Source of the DNA: Demequina litorisediminis
GTDB lineage: Bacteria; Actinomycetota; Actinomycetes; Actinomycetales; Demequinaceae
Assembly: GCF_030161615.1 (NCBI RefSeq)
Contig: NZ_BSUN01000001.1
Location: 372,001 to 436,000, forward strand
Reading direction: 5' to 3'
Length of the DNA: 64,000 bases
In this document: positions 10,981 to 19,956 of the stretch, in pieces
Layout: every line of letters starts with the position of its first letter
Position numbering within the stretch: position 1 is the stretch's first letter
Program-made: the position numbers and the translations under genes
Notes under the pieces: model-generated
Seen by the model: only the letters and a program-made list of their open reading frames with translations
Database searches by the model: none
What the model was told of the DNA's origin: nothing

Positions 10981-11876
10981 ATGACCACCACGATCACCCT
11001 GAACAATGGCGTCACGCTGCCCTCCGTGGGCTACGGCGTGTTCCAAACCCCGCCGGACGAGACCGCCACCGCGGTCACCACCGCTCTCGATGCGGGCTAC
11101 CGCATGATCGACACCGCTGCCGCGTACGGAAACGAGTCCGGCGTGGGCGAGGCGCTGCGTCGTACGGACCTCACCCGCGACGACGTGTTCCTTGAGACGA
11201 AGGCCTGGATCACCGACTACGGCTACGACTCGACGCTCCATGCCTTCGAGAAGGCTTCCGCCAAGCCTGGGCGTCGAGCAGATCGACCTCTTCATCCTCC
11301 ACCAGCCTCTCAACGGCGACGAAGAGACATACGCCCTCGAGGCCTACCGCGCCCTCGAGACCCTGTACGCGGACGGAAGGGTGCGCGCGATCGGCGTGTC
11401 CAACTTCCTTCCCCACCACCTGGACCGCCTCCTCGACGGGCGCACCATCGTGCCTGCGGTGAACCAGATCGAGGTGCATCCGTACTTCCGCAACTCGGAA
11501 CTCCTCGCCAAGCACGAGCAACTGGGCATCGTGTCGCAGGCATGGTCGCCGCTGGGCGGCATCACGTTCTACCCGGGGTGGGGCGACGATGCGCGTCGCA
11601 GCACGCTGGAGGACCCCACTATCGGCCAAATCGCGCACACCCACGACGTCACTGCGGCCCAGGTGATGCTTCGCTGGCATGTCCAGCAGGGGCGCCAGGT
11701 GATCCCCAAGTCGGTCACCCCGGCCCGCATCGCGCAGAACATGGACGTGTTCGGCTTCACGCTGTCCGACGCCGAGCCTCGCCCAGATCGACGCACTAGA
11801 CACCGGAGCGCGCGGTGGCCCCGATCCGGCCGCCAACACTCGCGAGAACCGCTACCGCGAGATCCCCGAGGCCTGA
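10981..11876 (+). CDS. Aldo/keto reductase, AKR5-like (2,5-diketo-D-gluconate reductase type)
   Basis: About 297 residues: LNNGVTLPSVGYGVFQ, catalytic Asp/Tyr in RMIDTAAAYGNE, catalytic Lys in ETKAWITDYG, His in FILHQPL, and the C-terminal IPKSVTPARIAQN NADPH site. Extra bases at 11263 (GCCAAGCCTGGGC for GCCAAGCTGGGC) and 11776 (GCCGAGCCTCGCC for GCCGAGCTCGCC). Ends with REIPEA at 11876, followed by a strong hairpin terminator. Transcribed divergently from the alcohol dehydrogenase. Confidence 0.9.
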
Positions 11877-11889
11877 GGACGGCGGCTGC

Positions 11890-11919
11890 GGGCCCCGGAC
11901 GCTTGAGCGCCCGGGGCCC
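11890..11919 (+). terminator. Intrinsic terminator hairpin
   Basis: GGGCCCCGG arm and CCGGGGCCC arm, 13 bp after the aldo/keto reductase stop. Very GC-rich stem, followed by TCATCT rather than a long T run. Confidence 0.6.
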
Positions 11920-11943
11920 TCATCTGTCTGCGCCAGGATGCTC

Positions 11944-11973
11944 TTGCACCTTTGCTTTACATCGTTGTAAGGT
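11944..11973 (+). promoter_or_regulatory. Promoter with LacI-type operator before the GH43 gene
   Basis: TTACATCGTTGTAA at 11957-11970 is a near-perfect palindrome with a central CG, the layout of LacI-family operators. TTGCAC (11944) and TAAGGT (11968) are plausible -35/-10 boxes with an 18-bp spacer, so a bound repressor would cover the promoter. The start codon is 70 bp downstream. Confidence 0.5.
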
Positions 11974-12042
11974 CCGTGCCGAGGCATGCCGAGGAGAGGT
12001 CGGCCACCTCGTCTCTGTCCAACGACGAACAGGAGATCCCTC

Positions 12043-14457
12043 GTGGCAACCCTCCCCCGCGGAAGGCGGCTCACCGCCGTCGCCGCGACCACGGCATCGG
12101 CCGTAGCCCTCACCGCGGCGCTCACAGGCGCCGCCCCCGCCAGGCTCGACCACGGAATTCGGCCGATCATGGCTTGACCCGTACCGCGACCCCGCAAACC
12201 CCACCTTCACGGACGTCACCGTCCATGACCCCTCGATCGTGAGCGATGGCGACCAGATCTGGGCCTTCGGCTCTCACGGCGCCTCGGCGTACACGGCTGA
12301 CCTCGTGAACTGGACCCAGAACTCGATCGACCTGTCTCAGTCGGCCGACAACCCCTTGTTCGAGGACGTGTACACGGAGCCTGGCGGAGACCTTCGAGTG
12401 GGCGCAGACCAGCACCCTCTGGGCCGCCGATGTCATCGAACTACCCGACGGCACGTTCGCGATGTACTACAACGCCTGCAAGGGCGACTCGCCACGCTCG
12501 GCCCTCGGCATCGCCACCTCCGATGAGGTGGACGGCCCCTACGAGAACCAGGGCATCCTCCTGAAGTCCGGCATGTGGGACCAGGAGTCAGAGAACCCGG
12601 GCGAGATCTACGACGCCACGGTCCACCCGAACGCCGTGGACCCGGACGCGTTCTACGACGCCGAGGGCAACATGTGGATGGTCTACGGGTCGTACTCGGG
12701 CGGCATCTTCATCCTCGAACTGGACCCCGAGACCGGTGTCCCGCTGCCCGGTCAGGGCTACGGAAAGCACCTGGTGGGCGGCAATCACTCGCGGATCGAG
12801 GCTCCGACCATTCGCTACGACGAGGAGACGGGCTACTACTACCTGTTCCTGTCCTTTGGCGGACTCGACGCGAGCGGCGGCTACGACGTGCGCGTGGCCC
12901 GCTCCACGTCCCCGGACGGCCCCTACCTGGACGCGGAGGGCAACGACATGTCCACGGTCAAGGGCGCCGAGGGCACCATCTTCGACGACGCCACCATTCA
13001 GGAGTACGGCGTCAAGGTCATGGGTGGCTACGAGTTCCCGCGCCTGCTCGGCGACCCCGGCGAGGGCACCGGCACCGGCTACGTGTCCGCTGGCCACACG
13101 TCCTGGTATGACGACCCCGACTCGGGCCAATCCTTCATGGTGTTCCACACTCGTTTCCCCGGCACAGGCGAGATGCACGAGGTCCGCGTTCACCGCATGG
13201 AAATGAATGCCGACGGCTGGCCCGTCGTGATGCCGACCCGCTATGGCGGCGAGGGCAACCTCCGGGCCAAACTGACGGAGATGATCGGAGACTGGCAGTT
13301 GGTCGACCTCGGCCACGACATCACGGCGGAGCCCGCGCTACCGTCGGATGTGCGGTTCACCGCGCTCGGGCGCATCACAGGAGACCTGACGGGCACCTGG
13401 CGCCTGCGAGGCACGGACAAGGTGGAGCCTGCGCATCGACGGTCGGACCTACTCGGGAACCATCTCGCGCGGCTGGGACGAGACCACCAGCGCATGGGCG
13501 CCGTCGCTGTCCGTGGTGTCCGACGAAGGTGTCACCATGTGGGGTCGCGGCGTCGACGTCCTCGCACCCAGGAAGGCCGTCGACGCGGTCGTCGACGAAC
13601 TCACGCTCGGCAACACCTCGGCGGTCGTGGCCGACCTCAACCTGCCCGTCGAGGGAACTTCGGGAACGGTCATCGCCTGGGCGTCGAGCGACGAGTCAGT
13701 GGTCTCGTCCGCGGGCGCCGTCACGCGCCCGGCGGCAGGCGAGCCGGACGCCACCGTGACACTCACGGCGACGGTGGCCAACGGCAAGCGCAGCGCGACC
13801 GTCTCGTTTGACGTGACGGTCAAGGCGCGTCCGCTCGGCGGGACCGTGGGCACCTGGTCCTTCGAGGACACGCTGGCGGACGACGCCGGCGCCCTGACCG
13901 AGCCCACGGTCACCGGGAACCGTGCCGACAACACCGGCGGCTCCGTCTCCTACGTCGCCGATGGCGCGGTGGGCGCGGCGCTCCACCTCGACGGAGCATC
14001 GGGCGTACGCCTTCCGGACGGCCTCGTGCAGGGCGACACGTACTCGTTCAGCATGTGGCTGCGTCCCGACGCGCTCACGCAGTACACGAGCGCGTTCTTC
14101 GCCGCGAGCGCCTCGAACCAGTGGCTCAGCGTGGTGCCGAAGGGCTGGAACGGCGACACGATGCTGTGGTCGAACGTCGGGTCCGACTACTTCGACGGCC
14201 TGACCGGGGACCTCATCCCCGCGGGTGAATGGACGCACGTGGCGGTCACGGTGGACGAGGGCGATGTCACGTTGTACCTGAACGGTGAGGCCGCGTACGC
14301 CGGCACCGGGTTCCTGGACGCACTGACGAGCCCCACCGCCGTCTTCGCCATCGGCGTCAACTACTGGGACACCCCCTACCAGGGTGACGTCGACGAACTC
14401 CTGGTGTCGTCGTCCGCCCTGACTCCTGATGAGGTGGCAGCCCTCGCAGGCGCCTAG
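12043..14457 (+). CDS. Secreted GH43 endo-arabinanase with Ig-like and LamG domains
   Basis: Extracellular enzyme of about 803 residues, probably cleaving alpha-1,5-arabinan. GTG start at 12043 (AGGAG upstream) gives a signal peptide (TAVAATTASAVALTAALTGAAPA). GH43 five-bladed propeller: base Asp in VHDPSIV, Asp in VDPDAFYD, general acid Glu in SRIEAPTI; then an arabinanase C-terminal barrel, an Ig-like segment (about 500-590: VSSAGAVTRPAAG) and a LamG/concanavalin-like domain (about 610-800). Extra bases at 12144 (GCCAGGCTCGACC), 12385 (GAGCCTGGCG) and 13427 (GAGCCTGCGC). Probably induced by arabino-oligosaccharides through the LacI-type operator. Confidence 0.88.
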
Positions 14458-14469
14458 CCCCGCACGACG

Positions 14470-14507
14470 GAGGGCCGATGCAGTGGTTGCCCACCGCATC
14501 GGCCCTC
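14470..14507 (+). terminator. Intrinsic terminator, 12-bp perfect stem
   Basis: GAGGGCCGATGC and GCATCGGCCCTC flank a 14-base loop, 12 bp after the GH43 stop and followed by GGTTGTTG. Both arms contain the GCCGATGC word that is abundant in this window. Confidence 0.75.
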
Positions 14508-14536
14508 GGTTGTTGCTGCTCGCCTAGGATCTCCCC

Positions 14537-15404
14537 ATGACCGACGGAAGCCTCGCCCGCCTGACAGATCCCCGCTCCCCCGTGTACGGCGTCGCCTCCG
14601 CAGCGGCCGTCACGGCGCTCGCCCTGGTGGAGCCCCGCAGGCTGTCGGTCGGTGGCCGCCTGGCCTACCGTGCCGCGATCGCGGGCGTCACCGCCTGGGG
14701 AGTGTGGGCGGAGTCGCGTCACGCGCCGGAGTATCTGGTGTCGCCGCTGACGCGCGCTGGTCTCACGGTCGGCGCGGCGGGTCTGGCGTTCGGTGTCGCG
14801 GAGGCGGGAGAGGCCGCCGATGCCCGGCTGGCCGATGCCCTGTCGCGGCGCGGCGTTCCACGGCCGCGTGTGGCACTGGCCGCGGCGACCGGTGTCGCCT
14901 CGCTCGCCAGTTGGTGGTGGGGTTCGCGCCACGCCGACGCCGCCGATGACCCGTGGCTCGAGGTCGACGATGCCGTCGAATTCACGGACGTGCCCGCCGA
15001 GACTCGCCTCCTGGCGCTCCGACTCCTGTCCGCGACCGATCAGTGGGGCGCGGCGGCGCTGCGCGAGCAGGCTCTCGGCGGCGCGCCTCGTGGCGTACTC
15101 CTGGGGCAGCGACCCGTCCCATCAGCAGTTCGACGTGCCCGCTGACGCTCCGCGCGCCGTGCCGGGCGACGCACGCTTCCCCGTGACGGGTCGCTTCGAG
15201 GACGACGGCCGGACGTATGCGGTGTCGCTCCACGTGACCGAAGGAGCCCTCGAGTACCTCGAGGTGCATCCTCTTGGCGACGACGAGGGCACCTGGGTCT
15301 ACCTCGGAAATGAGGCCGACGATGCGGCGATCGCGTTGCCCGACGCGGAACGTGTCGAACTGTGGGTCGAGACCGACCAGGGAGCCGAGCGCTTCGAGGC
15401 GTAG
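14537..15404 (+). CDS. Hypothetical membrane protein
   Basis: About 288 residues with no family I recognise. Residues 1-135 hold three or four weakly hydrophobic segments (VYGVASAAAVTALALVE, AGLTVGAAGLAFGVAEA, VALAAATGVASLASWWWG); the C-terminal 150 residues are soluble and acidic, ending in VELWVETDQGAERFEA. An extra base at 15076 (GAGCAGGCTCTCG for GAGCAGCTCTCG) splits it. Convergent with the small HhH gene. Function not assigned. Confidence 0.7.
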
Positions 15405-15420
15405 CCTCGGGCCGCCGGGC

Positions 15421-15633
15421 CTAGTCGCGCAGGTCCACCCCGCGCCGCTCGCACTCCTCGGCAAGGATACGGATGGCCTTGGGACCCACGCCGTGAAGCG
15501 CGAGGAGTGCCCGCCTGCCCAGGGCCGCCGCATCAGCAACTGTCGTGACGCCCATCGCCAGCAGCGCGCTATTCGCGGGCCGTCCGAGCGGCGGCAGATC
15601 GCCGATCTGTGCGGGGGTGTCCCTCGTGCTCAT
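15421..15633 (-). CDS. Small helix-hairpin-helix protein
   Basis: 70 residues, intact. ALLALHGVGPKAIRILAEE is a helix-hairpin-helix turn (hGVGxK), and a second degenerate copy lies earlier (LGRPANSALLAMGVTTVAD). Likely a DNA-binding or nucleic-acid-associated protein; role unknown. Starts just downstream of the tRNA-Ala terminator. Confidence 0.7.
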   Translation of the reverse strand: MSTRDTPAQIGDLPPLGRPANSALLAMGVTTVADAAALGRRALLALHGVGPKAIRILAEECERRGVDLRD

Positions 15634-15663
15634 GCGACCGACAGTATCGCGTTCAGAAAGGCG

Positions 15664-15689
15664 AAAAGCCGCCCCGAAGGGCGGCTTTT
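15664..15689 (-). terminator. Terminator of tRNA-Ala
   Basis: AAAAGCCGCCC and GGGCGGCTTTT form an 11-bp stem with a CGAA loop; the T tract on the minus strand fits termination of the tRNA transcript. The A tract on the other side could serve the plus strand. Confidence 0.85.
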
Positions 15690-15713
15690 CTACGATGCTG
15701 TCTCAACACATCG

Positions 15714-15788
15714 TGGAGCCTGAGGGGACTCGAACCCCTGACCCCCTGCATGCCATGCAGGTGCGCTACCAGCCTGCGCCACAGCCCC
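15714..15788 (-). tRNA. tRNA-Ala (GGC anticodon), carrying two spurious inserted bases
   Basis: Cloverleaf: acceptor GGGGCTG, anticodon arm CCTGC-ATGGCAT-GCAGG with anticodon GGC, T arm GGGG-TTCGAGT-CCCC. Length is 75, two more than the usual 73. The D loop reads GCGCAGGCTGGTAGCGC where tRNA-Ala has GCGCAGCTGGTAGCGC, and the 3' acceptor strand reads CAGGCTCCA where CAGCTCCA is needed to pair with the 5' strand. Both extra G bases fall inside AGCT. No CCA is encoded. Confidence 0.95.
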
Positions 15789-15882
15789 GTGATCTTTCGA
15801 TCCCGTGCCCCTGAGGGCGAGAGAAATACTAGCCCAGATTTCGCGAGAAACCTAATCGCCTCCGGAGGGCCCGCGGTGACGC

Positions 15883-16489
15883 CTACGGCGCCCCCAGTCC
15901 GTAGTGCTCCAGGTGCCAGGCGCCAGACTCGGACTGAGTGACGATCGACCATGCGGCGTGAGGCACGTGCCCCAGGATGCGCGACGTCGGCGGCTGCTCG
16001 ATGAGGTCGAGGATGCCCAGCATGATCGCCGAGCCGTGGCTTGCCACCACCACCGGAGCGTCCTCGCCAGCCAGCGAACGCAGGCCGGCTCCTACCCTGG
16101 CCGCGACCTCGGCGGCGGTTCCCCAGCCATCGATGGCGGGGTCCTCGCCGCGGCGGCGTGCCGCGAGCCTCGTCGGGCCAGTCGCGTTCGATCTCCTGCC
16201 ACGTGAGGCCCTCCCACACGCCGTACGAGCGCTGGGTGAACGCCGGATCGACCTCCACCTCCACTCGCGGCTGGGTGAGGATCGCCAGTTCCTGAGCCGA
16301 TTCCCTGGCGCGCGCGAGCGGAGACGAGACGATGCGTGCCGGGGCGCCGTAGCGCTCGAGGATCGCCCTCGCGGCCTCGCCCGCCTGCGCACGGCCACCA
16401 CCACCGAGCGTGACGTCGAGGCCGCCCTGGAGGCGCCCCTCGACGTTGTAGGCGGTGCGGCTGTGCCGCCACAGGATCAGGGTGGTCAC
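15883..16489 (-). CDS. Histidine phosphatase (phosphoglycerate mutase-like), second copy
   Basis: About 201 residues. The phosphohistidine motif is LILWRHSRTAYN (RHG-type with Ser in place of Gly), with the second catalytic His in VVVASHGSAIM. GTG start overlaps the stop of the first copy (GTGA). An extra base at 16165 (GACGAGGCTCGCG). Substrate uncertain: in Actinobacteria genes here are annotated variously as phosphoglycerate mutase-like or phosphatase. Followed by the tRNA-Ala gene on the same strand. Confidence 0.85.
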
Positions 16490-17111
16490 GCTATCGCCAC
16501 CGTCTCTGCGGTGACGTTGTGGCGGTCGAGAGTCCAATCGCCGCGCTCCCGGCGGGCGAGCCTGCGACCAGGCCGTGTTGCCCAGATTGCCGAGCGTGCG
16601 GTGGGTCAGCGGAAGGTGAAGCAGCCCGTGAAGTCCTACGCGGATGCAGGCTTCCGTGCGCGAAGGCCACGAGCGTGCGCCCCTGCTCTTCCGCCTTATC
16701 AGTCCAGTCTTCGACACCGGCGATCATGCGCGATTGGACGGCGCTGTGCTCCTCAAAACCCGGCAGCATCGGATCGCCGTGCGCGTGCCACAGCGCCACC
16801 TCATCGGGCCAACGCCGCTGCCGCTCCTCGGGGGTCACGCCTTCCCAGACCCCATAGGCCCGTTCACGCAGGCGATCGTCAACCACGACGTCCACACGGA
16901 GCCGGTCCGCCAACGCGTGAGCCGTATGCCTGGCGCGCTCAAGCGGCGATGCCACGATGATCGGGTTATCACCGACGCGGCCCACGAGGGCCGCGGCAGC
17001 GGATTCGGCCTGGCGGCGTCCGAGCGCCGTCAGCGGAATGTCCGACGACCCCTGGAGCAGGCCCTCCACGTTCCACTGGGTCTGGCCATGGCGGACGAGG
17101 AAGACCTGCAT
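16486..17111 (-). CDS. Histidine phosphatase (phosphoglycerate mutase-like), first copy
   Basis: About 207 residues. MQVFLVRHGQTQWNVEG carries the catalytic RHG; the second His is in LVAFAHGSCIRVG. Extra bases at 16652 (GGAAGCCTGCATC) and 16556 (CAGGCTCGCC). ATG at 17111 follows GGAGG-type sequence near the rsfS stop, so rsfS and both phosphatases form one minus-strand operon, as in related genomes. It shares the overall plan of the downstream copy (VYGVWEG and RSYGVWEG), so tandem duplication is likely. Confidence 0.87.
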
Positions 17112-17122
17112 CGGAGGAATGC

Positions 17123-17479
17123 TTACGCGTCCAGCGAGACGACCGGGCAGTCCTTGTACAGGCGCTCGAGGTCGTAGTAGACGCGCTCCTCTTCGTGCAT
17201 GACGTGCACGTAGATGTCCGCGAAGTTCAGCACAATCCACCTGCCCTCACGGTGGCCCTCGCGCGCGATCACCTTGGCGCCGAGCGCGTGCAGCGATTCT
17301 TCCACCGCCTCGGCGATAGCACCCACCAGGCGCTCGTTGCTGGCCGAGGCGAGCACAAAGACGTCCGTCAGCGGGAGCCTGCTGGCTGACGTCAAGGGCG
17401 ATGACGTTTTCCGCCTTCTTGTCGTCGGCGGCCGCCGCGGCGGCGCGCGCGAGCCGATTGCGTGTGTTGTTGCTGTCAT
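17123..17479 (-). CDS. rsfS: Ribosome silencing factor
   Basis: Binds ribosomal protein L14 and blocks subunit joining under starvation. About 117 residues: KKAENVIALDVSQQLPLTDVFVLASASNERLVGAI, then EGHREGRWIVLNFADIYVHVM with the family's D-hVHhF-like core. ATG at 17479 overlaps the preceding stop. Two shifts: an extra base at 17379 (CAGCAGGCTCCCG) and an unresolved one within the first ten codons, where ACAACACACGCAATC looks like a slipped AC repeat or a lost base. Downstream of nadD, as in most Actinobacteria. Confidence 0.9.
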   Translation of the reverse strand: MTATTHAIGSRAPPRRPPTTRRRKTSSPLTSASRLPLTDVFVLASASNERLVGAIAEAVEESLHALGAKVIAREGHREGRWIVLNFADIYVHVMHEEERVYYDLERLYKDCPVVSLDA

Positions 17480-19141
17480 CAACCCATTCCTGCCACGTTC
17501 CAGACGACGACGCCGAGCACGAACGCGACGGCGCCGAGCACGGCGACTTGCGCCCATCCAAAATGCCGCGCGCCGCCCGCGGGACCGAGTTCCGGCCGCT
17601 CGCGACGTTCGACTTCAATCTGCCCCGTCGGCACGGGCTCGACCGGGGGAAACTCACCGGTGTGCACCGCGCTCAGCGGACGCACTCCCGAGAGGTCGGG
17701 CCGCGGCAGCGGCTCACTCTCGAGCTCGTCCTCGTCGATATCGACCTGCTCTTGCACCTGGACCTGCGGAAGGGCCGCGGTGCTCAGCGGGTGGGCCTCC
17801 CACATCGACGGAGCGGGCGCCACGTCCACGGGAGCGAACGCCGCAGCGTCCACGGGCGCCGTGCCCTCAACCTCGGTGGTGTCCGAGGGGGCGACAGGGA
17901 TCGCTCCGGTGCCGAGGATGGCGTCGAAGGACGGCTGCTCGGCGACGATGCCCTCTGCAGCGTCCGGGGTACGTTCCAGCGGCTCCTGTGCGGTCCACGA
18001 CGTCACGGGGCTCGGCTCGCTGATGACGGGCTGGGCCACCGGCTCGGCAGGCGTGTGCACGGCCGCACCGAGCGCGGCGCCGGCGGCTGCGGAGGTAGCG
18101 ATCCACGGGAAAGCCTGGTCGTCGCGCTGTGCCTCGGCCTCGGCGTCGTCGATCACCAGGGTCGTGTCGTCGACGGAGAGCACGTCTGCATCGGCCGCTT
18201 GGAGCTCCTCAGCGGCGTGCTCGGCTTCCTTCTCCACCTGTGGGTCGAGCGAGACCAGGGACTCAGGCTCGGCGTCGAAAACGGGCTCGGGCTCAGGCTC
18301 GGCTTCGACAAGTGGCTCGGGCTCGGGCTCGGGCTCGCGCTCGGGCGATGGACTCGCGTCCTCAGCGGCGTCGCGCGCCTGCTGCTCCATCGCCTTGCGC
18401 TGAAGCGAGCCCGGGGGGAACAACGCGGCAAACATCTCGGGAGACATACCCGGCGGCATACCGAGCGGCGAGGCGGACTCCACCTCGGGCTCGGGCTCCG
18501 TTGCGGCGACAGCCTCCGCCTCGGGCTCCGGCTCCGGCTCGACAACAGCCTCAGGCTCCGGCTCCGGCTCCGGCTCCGGCTCGACAACAGCCTCAGGCTC
18601 CGGCTCCGGCTCGACAACAGCCTCAGGCTCCGGCTCCGGGTCCGGCTCCGGCTCAACAACAGCCTCGGGCTCGGGCTCCGGTTCCGGCTCGACTTGCGCC
18701 TCGGCGGCGGGAAGCAGCGACGTGCGGCGAGGCGCCTCCTGCGGAGCGTCAACTTCCTCGGCGGATTCCACCGCAACCGCGTTGACGACTCCGCCATGCT
18801 GACGCTCCAGGCGTGCCTGTGCGGCGGTCTCGGCGTCACGCTGAGCGGCCTCGGCCGCCTCACGTTCGATCTTCTCCTGCTCGGCGATGCGCGCGGGCGT
18901 CATGGCGGGGATCTGTCCCGTCGCGAGCATCTCCTCCTCGGCCGTCCACGTCTCGACGGGGTGCTCGAGGCGCTCGATACGGCGGCGCTCTCTGCGGCTG
19001 AGGTTCAGGCCGTCGGTGGCGGGGATGCCTGACGTATCGAGGCCCGCCTCCAGGGGCGTGGTGTCCTCGGTGCGTGCGGCGTCGCGCAACTCCTGCGCGC
19101 GTCGCTCACGGCGTGAGAGCCTGCCGGCTCTCGTCAGTCAT
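17479..19141 (-). CDS. Acidic EP-repeat protein with C-terminal membrane anchor
   Basis: About 553 residues, no recognised enzyme domain. N-terminus has two copies of a basic LSRRERR motif (residues 8-14 and 48-54); residues 130-205 are Pro-Glu repeats ([19 protein letters not shown]); a further EPEPEPEP block is near 270-300; the last 20 residues are a single hydrophobic helix ([19 protein letters not shown]). Topology is probably cytoplasmic with a C-terminal tail anchor. An extra base at 19121 (CGGCAGGCTCTC) lies in codons 7-8; ATG at 19141 overlaps the nadD stop by 8 bp, and the stop overlaps the rsfS start. Position suggests a cell-envelope or division-linked role but nothing proves it. 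Confidence 0.75.
18539..18692. repeat. Tandem Pro-Glu coding repeats
   Basis: Four imperfect direct units of about 42, 30, 42 and 36 bp, each starting TCGACAACAGCCTC or TCAACAACAGCCTC on the plus strand and encoding [14 protein letters not shown] peptides on the minus strand. Copy number is expected to vary between strains. Confidence 0.8.
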
Positions 19142-19730
19142 CCATTCCTCCCGCGTACAGGTCATGCTCCGCGATGTAGTCGGCGACCGCCCGGGGAACC
19201 AGGTAGCGGATCGGCGCACCTGCCCTCACCCGACGGCGGACATCGGTCGAGGATACCGCCATCGCGGGAACCTCGACCAGCGTATGCGCCATGTCGAGGT
19301 CGGGCAGTGAGTGACCCGGGCGGGTCACACCAATGAAACGCGCGAGCTCGGTCAGACGCTCCGCGTCCTTCCACTCATGCAAGCGCGCCAGGGCGTCGGA
19401 GCCCGTGATGAAGTGCAGCAGCGCATCGGGCATCTGCTCGTGGAGGTCTGTCAGCGTGTCGAGGGTGTACGTCACTCCCCCACGCACCACATCCACATCA
19501 GACACGGCCAGTCGCTCGTCGCCCTCGACGGCGAGACGACACATCTCGAGGCGATGCTCGGGCGGGGCAGCAAGTCGGTCCAACTTGAACGGTTGGCTGT
19601 TGACCGGCACGAGCAGCACCTGGTCCAGGCGCAACGCGGCCGCGACCTCTGAGGCCGCGGCCAGGTGCCCATGGTGAATGGGGTCGAACGTGCCGCCCAG
19701 GACGCCGATGCGGCGATGCGGGGTGGTCAC
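19134..19730 (-). CDS. nadD: Nicotinate-nucleotide adenylyltransferase
   Basis: Converts nicotinate mononucleotide plus ATP to deamido-NAD in NAD synthesis. 198 residues, intact. [18 protein letters not shown] is the GxFxPxHxGH nucleotidyltransferase motif and [15 protein letters not shown] the ISSTxxR signature. GTG start at 19730 chosen for MTTPHRR directly before the motif. Confidence 0.95.
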   Translation of the reverse strand: MTTPHRRIGVLGGTFDPIHHGHLAAASEVAAALRLDQVLLVPVNSQPFKLDRLAAPPEHRLEMCRLAVEGDERLAVSDVDVVRGGVTYTLDTLTDLHEQMPDALLHFITGSDALARLHEWKDAERLTELARFIGVTRPGHSLPDLDMAHTLVEVPAMAVSSTDVRRRVRAGAPIRYLVPRAVADYIAEHDLYAGGMDD

Positions 19731-19747
19731 GTCGATGCGGGCGTCCG

Positions 19748-19898
19748 TCAGTGACGGGTGCCGATGCTCCGGAAGGCGTAGGTGACGCCCAGCAGTCCCA
19801 TGAGGACACCGAACGCGATGAGCCCGAACACGGGTGCGGGGAACGGCAGGCTCGTTGACGACGTGCTCGGCGGCCTCGGCGATGACGACGGTGCTCAC
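19748..19898 (-). CDS. Small single-helix membrane protein
   Basis: 49 residues after removing one extra base at 19851 (AACGAGCCTGCCG for AACGAGCTGCCG): MSTVVIAEAAEHVVNELPFP then a hydrophobic helix PVFGLIAFGVLMGLLGVTYA and a short basic end RSIGTRH. As written the insertion fuses its start to nadD's frame. A small membrane protein at this position before nadD is common in Actinobacteria; function unknown. Confidence 0.75.
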
Positions 19899-19956
19899 AG
19901 TGGGGACTTCCTCTCGTGACGGTAAGGGTTGTGATTATTCCACGGTCAGGGAGCGC

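Noticed and set aside
15714..15788. Integration site for a mobile element at tRNA-Ala
   Set aside because: No integrase, duplicated tRNA end or cargo next to it.
18539..18692. CRISPR-like array
   Set aside because: Units are coding Pro-Glu repeats with no unique spacers, and no cas genes are present.
17401..19032. Long plus-strand open frame opposite the EP-repeat gene
   Set aside because: It is the mirror of the low-complexity repeat; the minus strand has the operon context, membrane helix and overlaps with nadD and rsfS.
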